From the NCBI RefSeq assembly GCF_013410035.1, contig NZ_JACCBW010000001.1, positions 1,178,001 through 1,242,000 on the forward strand: 64,000 nt of DNA. Direction: 5' to 3'. The notes under the pieces were generated by a model, which saw nothing but the letters and a program-made list of their open reading frames with translations, was not told where the DNA came from and did not search any database. This document shows, in pieces, positions 52,451 through 60,826 of this stretch (its first letter is position 1; the number at the start of each line of letters is the position of its first letter). This stretch comes from Nocardioides cavernae (lineage in GTDB: Bacteria; Actinomycetota; Actinomycetes; Propionibacteriales; Nocardioidaceae). The position numbers were made by a program, and so were the translations under genes.

Positions 52451-53818
52451 TCAACGCAGCACGTCGGGCGCGGTGCCCTCGTCGTCGAGCCAGTGGTCGT
52501 CGGTGCCGAGCAGCCCGTCACGCTCGACCGGTCCGCCGTCCTTGCGTCGCCCGCCGCGTCCACCGCGGCCTCCCGCACCGCCCGCGCCGCGCTCGGACTT
52601 CGCCTGACGGGCCGCCTGCTGGCTGCCCTTGCCGCCGACGAGCCCGCGGCCACCGCTGCGTCCGCCGCCACGGCTCCCGCCGCGACCGCTGCTGCTGCCC
52701 GCGGCACCCTTCGCGGTGCCCTTCGCGGACTGTGCCCCGCCCCGGGCCGCGCCGGCACCGCCGGCGCGCGCGCCGGCCCCGGCACCACCGGCACCCGCGG
52801 CGCCGCGCATCGCGGCACCGGCGGCCGTGCCCGCGGCGGCACCGGCCGCGCCGCCCAGTGACGGCATCGCCATCGGTGCGCCGAGACCGCCTGCCGCTGA
52901 CCCGGGCGAGAACGCCGCCGGCGCGGCTCCGCCGGGTGCGTAGGTCACGCCGCTCTGCGCGGATCCCGCCACGGTCGTCGTCGGGTGCGAGGGCGCGGAC
53001 GGCTGACCGGGGTGCGACCCGCCGCCGGGCTGCGGGTGACCGGGGCCGGGCTCGGGGGCGGGCGGTACGCCCGGAGACAGGCCGGGGCCGGGACCGCCGG
53101 GCGGCAGGCCGGGACCGGGTCCAGGCCCGGGCTTCGGGCCCGGGGGCGGCTTCTCGTCGACCGGCGGCCAGGGCGGCAGCGGGGGCCACCCGGCCACCGG
53201 CGGCTGGGGCTCGGGTCCGGGCCAGTCGGGCGGCGGGTAGACCGGAGGGGGCTCCGTGGTCGGCCGCTCCTCGCGCGGGATGCCGTGCGCGCTGCGGATC
53301 TTGTCCTCGGCGGTGCCGAAGATGCGGTTGAGCGACTCCCAGGCGTCCCGCGCCTCGTCCTCGCGCTGCTGCACCTCGGCGGCGTACGCCACGCTCTGCC
53401 GTCGGTGGAGCGTCGCGAGGCGCCAGTACTCCGTCTGGTCCTCCTGCGCCGGGTCCGCGACGGGCGGCCGTCCCGGCGGGGTGGGGTCGCCGGCCCGGTC
53501 CCAGCTGCGCACGAGCGCCTTGACCTGGCCGAGGGCGCCACCCGCCGCGTCGAGGGCCTGCGCGGTCTTGCCGAGCATGAGCCGCTGGTCGGCCACGTAG
53601 TCGCGCATCTCGCGGAAGGCGCCGATGGCGGCGTCGCGGGTCTGGTCGCCGAGCTGGTCGCGGTCGCGGAGGCCGCGGATGGCCCGGGCGAGGCGGTCGT
53701 CGACGGTGTTGAGGTCGCGGATGGACGTACGCCACCCGGTCGCCATCTCGTTGAGCACGTCGGCGTCGCCGACGGTCAGCAGGGCGCGACGGACCTGGGT
53801 CTCGTAGTAGCCGGGCAC
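52451..53818 (-). CDS. Large Pro/Gly-rich ESX-linked protein (PPE/LXG-like)
   Basis: The 455-residue protein has a helical N-terminal third (about 1-170; LARAIRGLRDRDQLGD, KTAQALDAAGGALGQV), then a Pro-rich (about 185-280) and Gly/Ala-rich (about 290-430) low-complexity region, and a distinct C-terminal motif DDHWLDDEGTAPDVLR. Helical head plus disordered tail fits type VII substrates or scaffolds (PPE, LXG). The conserved acidic C-terminus could be a chaperone or secretion tag. It starts 3 bp after the small 53822 gene. No WXG motif is seen. Function is inferred from context only. Confidence 0.7.
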   Translation of the reverse strand: MPGYYETQVRRALLTVGDADVLNEMATGWRTSIRDLNTVDDRLARAIRGLRDRDQLGDQTRDAAIGAFREMRDYVADQRLMLGKTAQALDAAGGALGQVKALVRSWDRAGDPTPPGRPPVADPAQEDQTEYWRLATLHRRQSVAYAAEVQQREDEARDAWESLNRIFGTAEDKIRSAHGIPREERPTTEPPPVYPPPDWPGPEPQPPVAGWPPLPPWPPVDEKPPPGPKPGPGPGPGLPPGGPGPGLSPGVPPAPEPGPGHPQPGGGSHPGQPSAPSHPTTTVAGSAQSGVTYAPGGAAPAAFSPGSAAGGLGAPMAMPSLGGAAGAAAGTAAGAAMRGAAGAGGAGAGARAGGAGAARGGAQSAKGTAKGAAGSSSGRGGSRGGGRSGGRGLVGGKGSQQAARQAKSERGAGGAGGRGGRGGRRKDGGPVERDGLLGTDDHWLDDEGTAPDVLR

Positions 53819-53821
53819 GTC

Positions 53822-54202
53822 TCAGTCCTCGTCGAGCGCGAGCTGCGCGAGGCGGCGGAAGTGGTCGCGGTGCAGCTCGTCGGTGCCTTCGAGGTCACCG
53901 AGGCTGTCGTCGAGGGCGCGGGCGAAGCGGCGCACCTTGCGGGCCTGGGCCTGCCGGTCCTCGACGGTGCGCTGGTGCGCGACCTCGTAGACCGACCGCA
54001 GGCTCTGCCCGGCGTGGAAGGCCCCGAAGTTGCCGGCGCGCGTCTCGGCGCCGGCCAGCGTGTCGATGTCGGCGTGGCTGCGGACCTGGACGACGTCCTC
54101 GGTGCCGAACCGGTCGTAGGAGGGGCTCATGTGCGAGGCGGCGAGCCGCAGCGAGGCGGAGATGCCCCTGATCAGATCCGCATCGACCCTGATGTCACCC
54201 AC
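53822..54202 (-). CDS. Small helical ESX-locus protein
   Basis: The 126-residue, mostly helical, charged protein (VDADLIRGISASLRLAASH, TLAGAETRAGNFGAFHAGQ) lies between esxA and the large substrate-like gene. It matches no named family I recognise, but resembles WXG100-like or chaperone-size proteins of ESX loci. GGGGGA precedes the GTG at 54202. It may be a third WXG100-like subunit or a chaperone for the 52451 product (adjacent, 3-nt gap). No WXG motif. Confidence 0.6.
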   Translation of the reverse strand: MGDIRVDADLIRGISASLRLAASHMSPSYDRFGTEDVVQVRSHADIDTLAGAETRAGNFGAFHAGQSLRSVYEVAHQRTVEDRQAQARKVRRFARALDDSLGDLEGTDELHRDHFRRLAQLALDED

Positions 54203-54328
54203 GTGTTCCCCCGAACGCACGCCTGCCGCCGACCCCCGGCGCCCTCCCATTGTCGTCGCGCGACGGCGCTCGCGGGCCGAGTTGGCGAAAGTGCCTCGCA
54301 TTCAGCGCGCGCGGTCCGGACATGGGTC

Positions 54329-54362
54329 GAGGCCGGCCGCCCCGGGAGGGACGACCGGCCTC
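54329..54362 (-). terminator. Hairpin between esxA and the next ESX genes
   Basis: An 8-bp outer stem GAGGCCGG / CCGGCCTC (54329-54336 with 54355-54362) with further G:C pairing inside lies about 42 nt past the esxA stop. It may attenuate read-through so that esxA/esxB mRNA exceeds that of the downstream genes. Confidence 0.55.
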
Positions 54363-54403
54363 GGAAGCCTGGTCAGGCTGTGGTGCTGCTGGCGGGTGCT
54401 CGC

Positions 54404-54694
54404 TCAGAAGCGGTTGGCACCGCGGGCGTCGGCGGCCTTGTACTCGGCGTTGGACGCGTCCACGCCCTGGCTCGCCTGCTGCAGCAGGAGGGTCATCTCC
54501 TGCATGGCCTGGTCCCACTTGGCCTTGGCCTGGTCGTACGCCATCTTGGCGTTACCGTTCCAGTCCGACTTGAGGGGGTTGAGCTCGTTCTCGAGCTGGT
54601 CGAGGCGGGCCTCGATGTCCTTGGCGGCCTTCATCACGTCGGCGGCACCGGCGTCGAGGGAGCCGTGCTGGACCTTGATTCCGTCGAAAGTCAT
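54404..54694 (-). CDS. WXG100 protein, EsxA-like
   Basis: The 96-residue helical hairpin of the ESAT-6 family carries the turn motif SDWNGNAK (W-x-G as W-N-G) at about residues 44-51 and a C-terminal YKAAD (YxxxD/E export signal, residues about 85-89). It is expected to pair with the WXG100 product of the upstream gene and be exported by this ESX system. The start is the ATG at 54694, 36 nt after the esxB stop. Confidence 0.93.
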   Translation of the reverse strand: MTFDGIKVQHGSLDAGAADVMKAAKDIEARLDQLENELNPLKSDWNGNAKMAYDQAKAKWDQAMQEMTLLLQQASQGVDASNAEYKAADARGANRF

Positions 54695-54730
54695 GTCGAT
54701 CTCCTAGATCTGAAGAGTCAGGTGTCGGCG

Positions 54731-55042
54731 TCAGCCGAGACGGCCCTGGAGGTTGGCGTGGTTGGCGGACTGCGACTCGTCGGTGGAGACGTTGTCGCGC
54801 TCGGTCTCCTTCATCGACGCGGAGAGCTGGTCCAGGGCCTTGAGGATGGTCTCCTGCTTCTGGTCCCACGCGATCATCAGGTTGTTGAACGCGGTCGCGC
54901 CCTGGCCGCCCCAGCCACCCATCATCGTCTGGATGTTGCCGGACAGCACGCCGCACTTGTTCTTCACGTCACCGCGGGCCTGGTCGACGAAGTCGGCGCC
55001 CTTGGAGAGGGCCTTCTCTGTCTGGCCGTACATCTCGCTCAT
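54731..55042 (-). CDS. WXG100 protein, EsxB-like
   Basis: The 103-residue ESAT-6/CFP-10-type helical hairpin carries WGG in TMMGGWGGQGATAF at the turn (about residue 44). The usual C-terminal YxxxD/E is absent: it ends STDESQSANHANLQGRLG, so the partner EsxA-like protein may carry the signal for the dimer. A good ribosome site (GAGAAGGA) precedes the ATG at 55042. Direct repeats lie in the 144-bp gap upstream. Confidence 0.92.
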   Translation of the reverse strand: MSEMYGQTEKALSKGADFVDQARGDVKNKCGVLSGNIQTMMGGWGGQGATAFNNLMIAWDQKQETILKALDQLSASMKETERDNVSTDESQSANHANLQGRLG

Positions 55043-55091
55043 GAAAGATCCTTCTCCCTCGGGCGGTCTGACCGACCGAGTTCTCTGTTGG

Positions 55092-55118
55092 TTGGTGATC
55101 CACTGGACTTGGTGATCC
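55092..55118 (-). promoter_or_regulatory. Direct repeats upstream of esxB
   Basis: TTGGTGATCC occurs at 55092-55101 and again at 55109-55118 (17-bp period) in the gap between eccD2 and esxB. A tandem site at less than two helical turns suggests a regulator binding to the esxBA promoter. Confidence 0.45.
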
Positions 55119-55186
55119 GGTGCCCGGGGAGACGTCCCGACCCCCCGCGCTGACGTGTCTCTACCCGACGAAATCGGGGCTAAACA

Positions 55187-56554
55187 TCAGGAGGTCATTT
55201 CCCACAGGCGTCGGAAGACACCGGCCGCCACGACCGCCGCGGCGAAGGCGAAGCTGCCGCACAGCGACTCCGCGACCTCGGCCCGCCGCGACCACCAGAC
55301 CGACCTCCAGCCGCGGCCGGTGGCGACGGCCGCGGCGAGCGCGATCACGCCGAGGGCCACGACGACGTAGAAGAACGTGTCGACGTGCCCGGCGCCGGGC
55401 CCGGCGACGAGGTGGGCCGCCAGGGCCACCAGCGCGGCGAGGCCGGCGAGGCGCAGCAGCGCCCTGGCCGCGGCGTGCCGGTAGGAGCGGGCGGCGAGCA
55501 GCAGCGAGCAGCCGGCGAAGAACACGAGGCAGCGCGCGCCGATGCGGTCGAGGTCGATGGTCGCGGTGTGCAGCAGCAGCGGGCTCGCGACCACCACCGT
55601 GACGAGGATGGCGACGGAGGCGCCCGTGACGATGCGCGAGGCGCTGCGCACCAGCCGCTCCATCGCGTCGGCCGCGACGACGATGCGCCCGCGGCGGCCC
55701 TTGCGCTGGCTGTCGCGCGCCGACCAGGCGGTGACGGCGAGCCGGTCGAGGTCGAGCAGCGCCTCGTCGGGCACGTCGATCGCCAGCGAGGGCGCGAAGC
55801 GCGCCGCCATCATCGCGAGGAAGACCAGCAGGGTCCACGCGACCCGGGCGTCCCAGCCCAGCATCGCGGGGATCGCGCAGCAGGCGAAGACCGTGAGCCC
55901 GCTGACGATCCACACGGTCGCGACCTCGTCGCCCTCCGGCGCGAGCGCACGCCCGATGCCGGCGACCACGGCGGCGGAGATCGCCGCCGCGGCGAGGATG
56001 GCGGGCAGGAGGTGCGGGCCCGGCTCGTAGATCGCGGCGAACGCGGCTGAGGCCGCGAACGCTGGGGCCGCGGCGGCACGCTGGCGGGCGTGCCGGCCCA
56101 GCGGCAGCACGCCGACGAGGGCGCACGCGAGCAGCAGGCCGACGGTGACGGTGCGGATCGTGTCCTCGCCCGCGCGTCCGGCGTACCACCCGGCGAGGGC
56201 TGCGGCGAGCGCGGCGACGGTGGCGATCACCGAGGCGAGCTCGGGGCTCTCGGGGGCGTTCTTCGCGGCCTCGAGGAGGGTGACCTTGCGCGGGCGGTGC
56301 ACGCCGCTGGTGGCGACCAGCACGTCGCCGGGCTGCACGCCGGCGTCGCGGAGCGGCACCGCGGCGTTGAGCCGCTCGCCGAGCGCGGTCTGCAGGAGCG
56401 GGATGCCGGCGACGTCCGCCTGCTTGGCGTACTCCCGTGCGACGTCGACCGACGTCGCCCCGGCGGGCACGACGAGGTCGAGCACCCCGGCCTGGCCGTG
56501 GATGCTCAGCACGATGGTCGCGTCGGCAGAGCCGGGCATCGCGACGTCGGACAC
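55187..56554 (-). CDS. EccD-like type VII membrane protein (copy 2)
   Basis: The 455-residue protein has a ubiquitin-like N-terminal domain (about 8-85; TIVLSIHGQAGVLDLVVPAG, VDVAREYAKQADVAGI) and about ten to eleven membrane helices from residue 110, the EccD architecture, but little identity to the copy at 50960. A cytosolic loop of about 60 residues between the helices (LDLDRLAVTAWSARDSQRKG) is basic. The GTG at 56554 has GGGGGA upstream. It is first in the minus-strand ESX operon and divergent from eccC (127 bp). Two EccDs of different type in one locus suggest a heteromeric vestibule. Confidence 0.85.
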   Translation of the reverse strand: MSDVAMPGSADATIVLSIHGQAGVLDLVVPAGATSVDVAREYAKQADVAGIPLLQTALGERLNAAVPLRDAGVQPGDVLVATSGVHRPRKVTLLEAAKNAPESPELASVIATVAALAAALAGWYAGRAGEDTIRTVTVGLLLACALVGVLPLGRHARQRAAAAPAFAASAAFAAIYEPGPHLLPAILAAAAISAAVVAGIGRALAPEGDEVATVWIVSGLTVFACCAIPAMLGWDARVAWTLLVFLAMMAARFAPSLAIDVPDEALLDLDRLAVTAWSARDSQRKGRRGRIVVAADAMERLVRSASRIVTGASVAILVTVVVASPLLLHTATIDLDRIGARCLVFFAGCSLLLAARSYRHAAARALLRLAGLAALVALAAHLVAGPGAGHVDTFFYVVVALGVIALAAAVATGRGWRSVWWSRRAEVAESLCGSFAFAAAVVAAGVFRRLWEMTS

Positions 56555-56583
56555 GACAGATCCCCCTTCACGTCGCCGCTTGA

Positions 56584-56620
56584 ACGTGCACCCTTGGGCT
56601 GGAGAGTAGTCGCACGTGCA
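56584..56620. promoter_or_regulatory. Direct repeats in the eccD2/eccC bidirectional promoter
   Basis: ACGTGCA occurs at 56584-56590 and 56614-56620, exactly 30 bp (about three helical turns) apart, and the second lies within a GCACGTGC palindrome. The region also carries TATCAT (about 56640-56645), a possible -10 for eccC. It may bind one regulator that coordinates both operons. Confidence 0.4.
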
Positions 56621-56681
56621 GCCCCCGCGGCAGCACACCTATCATCATCGCGACTTCATCAGGTGAGGCAACGGGGGACGC

Positions 56682-59600
56682 GTGAGCACGACACTGCGAG
56701 GCGGACAGAGGCTCGACGAGCCGGAGATGCCCGGCGGGCAGATCGTCCTGCAGCCGCCGCCGGAGCTGCAGGAGGGCGAGGGCGCCGGCGGCGTCCTGAT
56801 GAACGCCATCCCGATGCTCGGCAGCCTGGGCTCGATCGTGCTGGTCGCGACGATGGGCGGCGCCAACAAGAGCCGCAGCTTCCTCGCCGCGGGCATGTTC
56901 CTCTTCGCGACCCTCGGGTTCATCATCGTGCAGATCGACCGGCAGCGTAAGCAGCGCGCGCAGCAGGTCACCGGCTCGCGGACGGAGTACCTCCGCTACC
57001 TCAGCAACATCCGCAAGGTCGCCCGCGAGGCGGCCGACCAGCAGCGCCGGGCGCTGAACTGGCACCACCCCGAGCCGTCGGCCCTCCCCTCCCTCGCCGA
57101 GGACCGCACCCGCCTGTGGGAGCACACCGGCACCGACGACAACTTCCTGCACGTGCGGTACGGCCTGTGCTCGCAGCCGCTGTCCCTCGAGCTCGTGCCG
57201 CCGGAGAGCGCGCCCGTCGACCAGGTCGACCCGGCCGCCGCGTCGGCGCTGCACCGGCTCCTCGTCGTGCACCGCCTCCAGCCCAACCTGCCGGCCTCGA
57301 TCGACCTGCGCGCCTTCGACCGCATCGAGCTGTGCGGGGACGCCGAGGAGGTCCGCTCGACCGCCCGCGCGATGATCTGCTCCGCGACGGCGTTCCAGAA
57401 CCCCGACCAGCTCATCGTCGCGGTCCTCAGCTCCGAGCAGAACCTCATGCACTGGGACTGGGTGAAGTGGCTCCCCCACGCCCAGAGCACGCGCGAGGTC
57501 GACGCCGTCGGCCCGATGCGCCTCGTCTCGACGTCGCTCGACGACCTCGGCAACCTGCTGCCGCCCGACCTGAGTGACCGCCCCCGCTTCGGCGCCGACG
57601 AGCGGGCCGCGACGCCGCACATCCTCCTCGTCATCGACGGCGGCCACCTGCCGCCGGGCAACCACATCGTCCCGCCGGACGGCCTGCACGGCGTCACCCT
57701 GCTCGACCTGCCGAGCCGGTGGGACGAGCTCGAGGACTCCACCCGCCTGCGCCTGGAGTTCGCCGACGCGCCCGACGAGCTCGGCAAGCACCCGGTCAGC
57801 GCGCTGCGGCTGCGCGGCGAGCCCGTCAAGGCACTGGCCGACCAGTGCGACATCGCGACCGCGGAGGCGTTCGCCCGCCGCATCGCGCCGCTGAAGACCG
57901 CGAGCGCCGAGTCCTCGTCGGCCGGCGGCGCCGTCGACATCACGTCGACCACGCCGGACCACATGGACCTGCTCGGCCTCGGCGACATCTTCGCCTACAA
58001 CCCGGCGACCGCCTGGCGTCCGCGGCCCGCCCGCGACCGGCTGCGCGTGCCCATCGGCATCGGCGACTCCGGTGGGCTGATCCACCTCGACATCAAGGAG
58101 TCCGCCCAGCAGGGCATGGGCCCGCACGGCCTGGTGATCGGCGCGACCGGCTCCGGCAAGTCGGAGTTCCTCCGGACCCTCGTCCTCGGCCTGGTGATGA
58201 CCCACTCGTCCGAGCAGCTCAACCTGGTCCTCGTCGACTTCAAGGGTGGTGCGACGTTCGCCGGCATGGCCGACATGCCGCACGTGTCCGCCGTCATCAC
58301 CAACCTCGCCAACGAGCTCACCCTCGTCGACCGCATGCAGGACGCCCTGTCCGGCGAGATGACGCGCCGCCAGGAGCTCCTGCGCGACGCGGGCAACTAC
58401 GCCTCGGTGCGCGACTACGAGAAGGCCCGCGCCAACGGCGAGCCGCTCGAGCCGATGCCCTCGCTGTTCATCGTCGTCGACGAGTTTTCCGAGATGCTGT
58501 CGGCGAAGCCCGAGTTCATCGACCTCTTCGTCGCCATCGGCCGCCTCGGGCGCTCGCTCGGCCTGCACCTGCTGCTCGCCTCGCAGCGGCTCGAGGAGGG
58601 GCGCCTGCGCGGGCTGGAGTCCCACCTGTCCTACCGCGTCGGCCTGCGCACCTTCTCGGCCGGTGAGTCGCGCGCGGTGCTGGGCGTCCCGGACGCCTAC
58701 GAGCTGCCCGCCGTGCCCGGCCTCGGCTACCTCAAGCCCGACCAGTCCACGCTGCTGCGCTTCAAGGCGGCGTACGTCTCCGGCCCCCCGTCGAGCCGTA
58801 CCCGCGTCACCCGCGACGAGGGCGGCGGCATCCGCGGCATCCTGCCGTTCACGATCTCCGAGGTGCAGGCGCTCGAGCCGATCGCCGACGACGTGCAGGA
58901 GGTCGCGACCCCGCAGCCGCAGCAGCAGGGCGAGCAGCCGTCGCTGCTCGACATCGCCGTGCAGCGGATGATCGGCAAGGGCCCCGAGGCGCACCAGGTG
59001 TGGCTGCCGCCGCTCGACGTGCCGGACACCCTCGACGAGCTGATGCCCGACCTCGTCGAGAGCCCCGACCTCGGCCTCACCTCGCCGCAGTGGCGCAACG
59101 TGCCCGGCCTGGTCATCCCGCTCGGCACGGTCGACCGCCCGCGCGAGCAGCGCCGCGACACGATGACGCTCAACCTCACCGGCGCCGCCGGCCACGTCGC
59201 CGTCGTCGGCGGTCCGCGCTCGGGCAAGAGCACGCTCCTGCGCAGCATCGTCACGAGCATGGCGCTCGTGACGACCCCGATGGAGTCGCAGTTCTTCGTG
59301 CTCGACTTCGGTGGCGGCACGTTCGCGCCGCTGACCCGGCTGCCGCACGTCTCCGGCGTCGCCACGCGCTCCGAGCCCGACGTCGTACGCCGCGTGATGG
59401 CGGAGGTCGAGGGCATCGTCGACCGCCGCGAGGCCTACTTCCGCGAGAACGGCATCGACTCGATCGAGACCTACCGCTCGCGCCGCACGCAGGGCCGCGC
59501 GGACGACGGCTGGGGCGACGTCTTCCTCGTCATCGACGGGTGGAGCACCCTGCGCGCCGAGTTCGACGACCTCGAGATGGAGATCCAGCAGCTGGCCGCC

Positions 59601-60683
59601 CGCGGCCTGACGTTCGGCCTCCACATCGTCACCGCGTCGACCCGGTGGGCCGACTACCGCGCCGCGATGCGCGACGTGTTCGGCTCCAAGCTCGAGCTGC
59701 GCCTCGGCGACCCGCTCGACTCCGAGGTGGACCGCAAGGTCGCCGCGCTGGTGCCGGTCGGTCGTCCCGGTCGCGGCCTCGTCCCGTCCAAGCTGCACTT
59801 CCTCGGCGCGCTGCCCCGCATCGACGGCGACGGCAACCCCGACACCCTCGGTGACGGCGTCGACGACCTCATCGACCGGATGGCCGCGGCGTGGAAGGGC
59901 CCCCAGGGCCCCAAGCTGCGACTGCTGCCGGAGATGGTCACGCTCGAGGCGATCCGCGAGGACGCCGTGCGTCGCAGGATGCCGGAGAAGCACGTCCTGC
60001 TCGGCATCAACGAGAAGGAGCTCGCGCCGGTCGGCCTCGACGTCGACGCCGAGCCGCACATGCTGATCTTCGGCGACGGGCAGTCGGGCAAGAGCGCCCT
60101 GCTGCGGGCGTACGTCCACGAGATCATGCGGACCCGCACGCCGAAGGAGGCCCAGATCGTCCTGGTCGACTACCGGCGCTCGATGCTGGGCGAGGTGCCG
60201 GACGAGTACCTCCTCAACTACCTCACCTCGGCCACCCAGGCGACGCCGACGCTGAAGGACATCGCGAGCTACCTCGAGGGCCGCATCCCGGGCCCCGACG
60301 TGACGCCCGACCAGCTGCGCAGCCGGTCGTGGTGGACGGGTGCGGAGGTGTTCGTCGTGGTGGACGATTACGACCTCGTGGCCACGGCCCAGTCGTCGCC
60401 GGTGTCGTCGCTCCAACCGCTGATGGCGCAGGCACGCGACGTGGGGCTGCACGTCGTCGTGGCGCGGCGTACGGGTGGTGCCTCGCGCGCGCTCTACGAG
60501 CCCGTCATCCAGTCGCTGCGTGACCTCGCGATGCCCGGCGTCATGCTGTCGGGCCCGCGCGACGAGGGCGTCCTGATCGGCAACCTGCGCCCGCAGCCCG
60601 CGCCCGAGGGCCGCGCCCGCGTCGTCACCCGCGACGGCGGTACGCAGACCACGCAGCTGGCGTGGCTCGAGCCGACGATGTGA
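56682..60683 (+). CDS. eccC: Type VII secretion ATPase EccC (three ATPase domains)
   Basis: The 1,333-residue FtsK/SpoIIIE ATPase, the motor of the ESX system, has two N-terminal membrane helices (about 38-88), a DUF domain, then three ATPase modules with Walker A motifs GATGSGKSEFLRTLV (about 487), GGPRSGKSTLLRSIV (about 842) and GDGQSGKSALLRAYV (about 1129). The first has the full Walker B LNLVLVDFKGG; the others are more degenerate, as in the family. It is one chain (EccCa plus EccCb fused). The GTG at 56682 has GGGGGA upstream. Divergent from eccD2. Confidence 0.95.
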   Translation: MSTTLRGGQRLDEPEMPGGQIVLQPPPELQEGEGAGGVLMNAIPMLGSLGSIVLVATMGGANKSRSFLAAGMFLFATLGFIIVQIDRQRKQRAQQVTGSRTEYLRYLSNIRKVAREAADQQRRALNWHHPEPSALPSLAEDRTRLWEHTGTDDNFLHVRYGLCSQPLSLELVPPESAPVDQVDPAAASALHRLLVVHRLQPNLPASIDLRAFDRIELCGDAEEVRSTARAMICSATAFQNPDQLIVAVLSSEQNLMHWDWVKWLPHAQSTREVDAVGPMRLVSTSLDDLGNLLPPDLSDRPRFGADERAATPHILLVIDGGHLPPGNHIVPPDGLHGVTLLDLPSRWDELEDSTRLRLEFADAPDELGKHPVSALRLRGEPVKALADQCDIATAEAFARRIAPLKTASAESSSAGGAVDITSTTPDHMDLLGLGDIFAYNPATAWRPRPARDRLRVPIGIGDSGGLIHLDIKESAQQGMGPHGLVIGATGSGKSEFLRTLVLGLVMTHSSEQLNLVLVDFKGGATFAGMADMPHVSAVITNLANELTLVDRMQDALSGEMTRRQELLRDAGNYASVRDYEKARANGEPLEPMPSLFIVVDEFSEMLSAKPEFIDLFVAIGRLGRSLGLHLLLASQRLEEGRLRGLESHLSYRVGLRTFSAGESRAVLGVPDAYELPAVPGLGYLKPDQSTLLRFKAAYVSGPPSSRTRVTRDEGGGIRGILPFTISEVQALEPIADDVQEVATPQPQQQGEQPSLLDIAVQRMIGKGPEAHQVWLPPLDVPDTLDELMPDLVESPDLGLTSPQWRNVPGLVIPLGTVDRPREQRRDTMTLNLTGAAGHVAVVGGPRSGKSTLLRSIVTSMALVTTPMESQFFVLDFGGGTFAPLTRLPHVSGVATRSEPDVVRRVMAEVEGIVDRREAYFRENGIDSIETYRSRRTQGRADDGWGDVFLVIDGWSTLRAEFDDLEMEIQQLAARGLTFGLHIVTASTRWADYRAAMRDVFGSKLELRLGDPLDSEVDRKVAALVPVGRPGRGLVPSKLHFLGALPRIDGDGNPDTLGDGVDDLIDRMAAAWKGPQGPKLRLLPEMVTLEAIREDAVRRRMPEKHVLLGINEKELAPVGLDVDAEPHMLIFGDGQSGKSALLRAYVHEIMRTRTPKEAQIVLVDYRRSMLGEVPDEYLLNYLTSATQATPTLKDIASYLEGRIPGPDVTPDQLRSRSWWTGAEVFVVVDDYDLVATAQSSPVSSLQPLMAQARDVGLHVVVARRTGGASRALYEPVIQSLRDLAMPGVMLSGPRDEGVLIGNLRPQPAPEGRARVVTRDGGTQTTQLAWLEPTM

Positions 60684-60697
60684 TCCGCCGCTCGGGT

Positions 60698-60743
60698 GGT
60701 GCGTGAGGCAGGTTCTGCGACCTCGGAACGTGCCTCACGCACC
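60698..60743. repeat. REP-like palindrome after eccC
   Basis: A 13-bp perfect stem (GGTGCGTGAGGCA / TGCCTCACGCACC) encloses a smaller GTTC/GAAC stem; CGCTCGGG flanks it on both sides as a direct repeat, and a partial third copy (GGTGCGTGGGCC) follows. It lies between eccC and the convergent HerA-like gene and may act as their terminator. Confidence 0.65.
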
Positions 60744-60826
60744 GCTCGGGCGTACGGGCGGTGCGTGGGCCACATTCCCGGGTTCCCTGCTTCCGCCGGA
60801 CATCCGGTGACTCCAGGGGCACGACG

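Noticed and set aside
56568..60452. A 1,294-residue open frame antisense to eccC
   Set aside because: The plus-strand protein carries three Walker A motifs and family features; the antisense frame is low-complexity Arg/Glu/Val and has no start signals.
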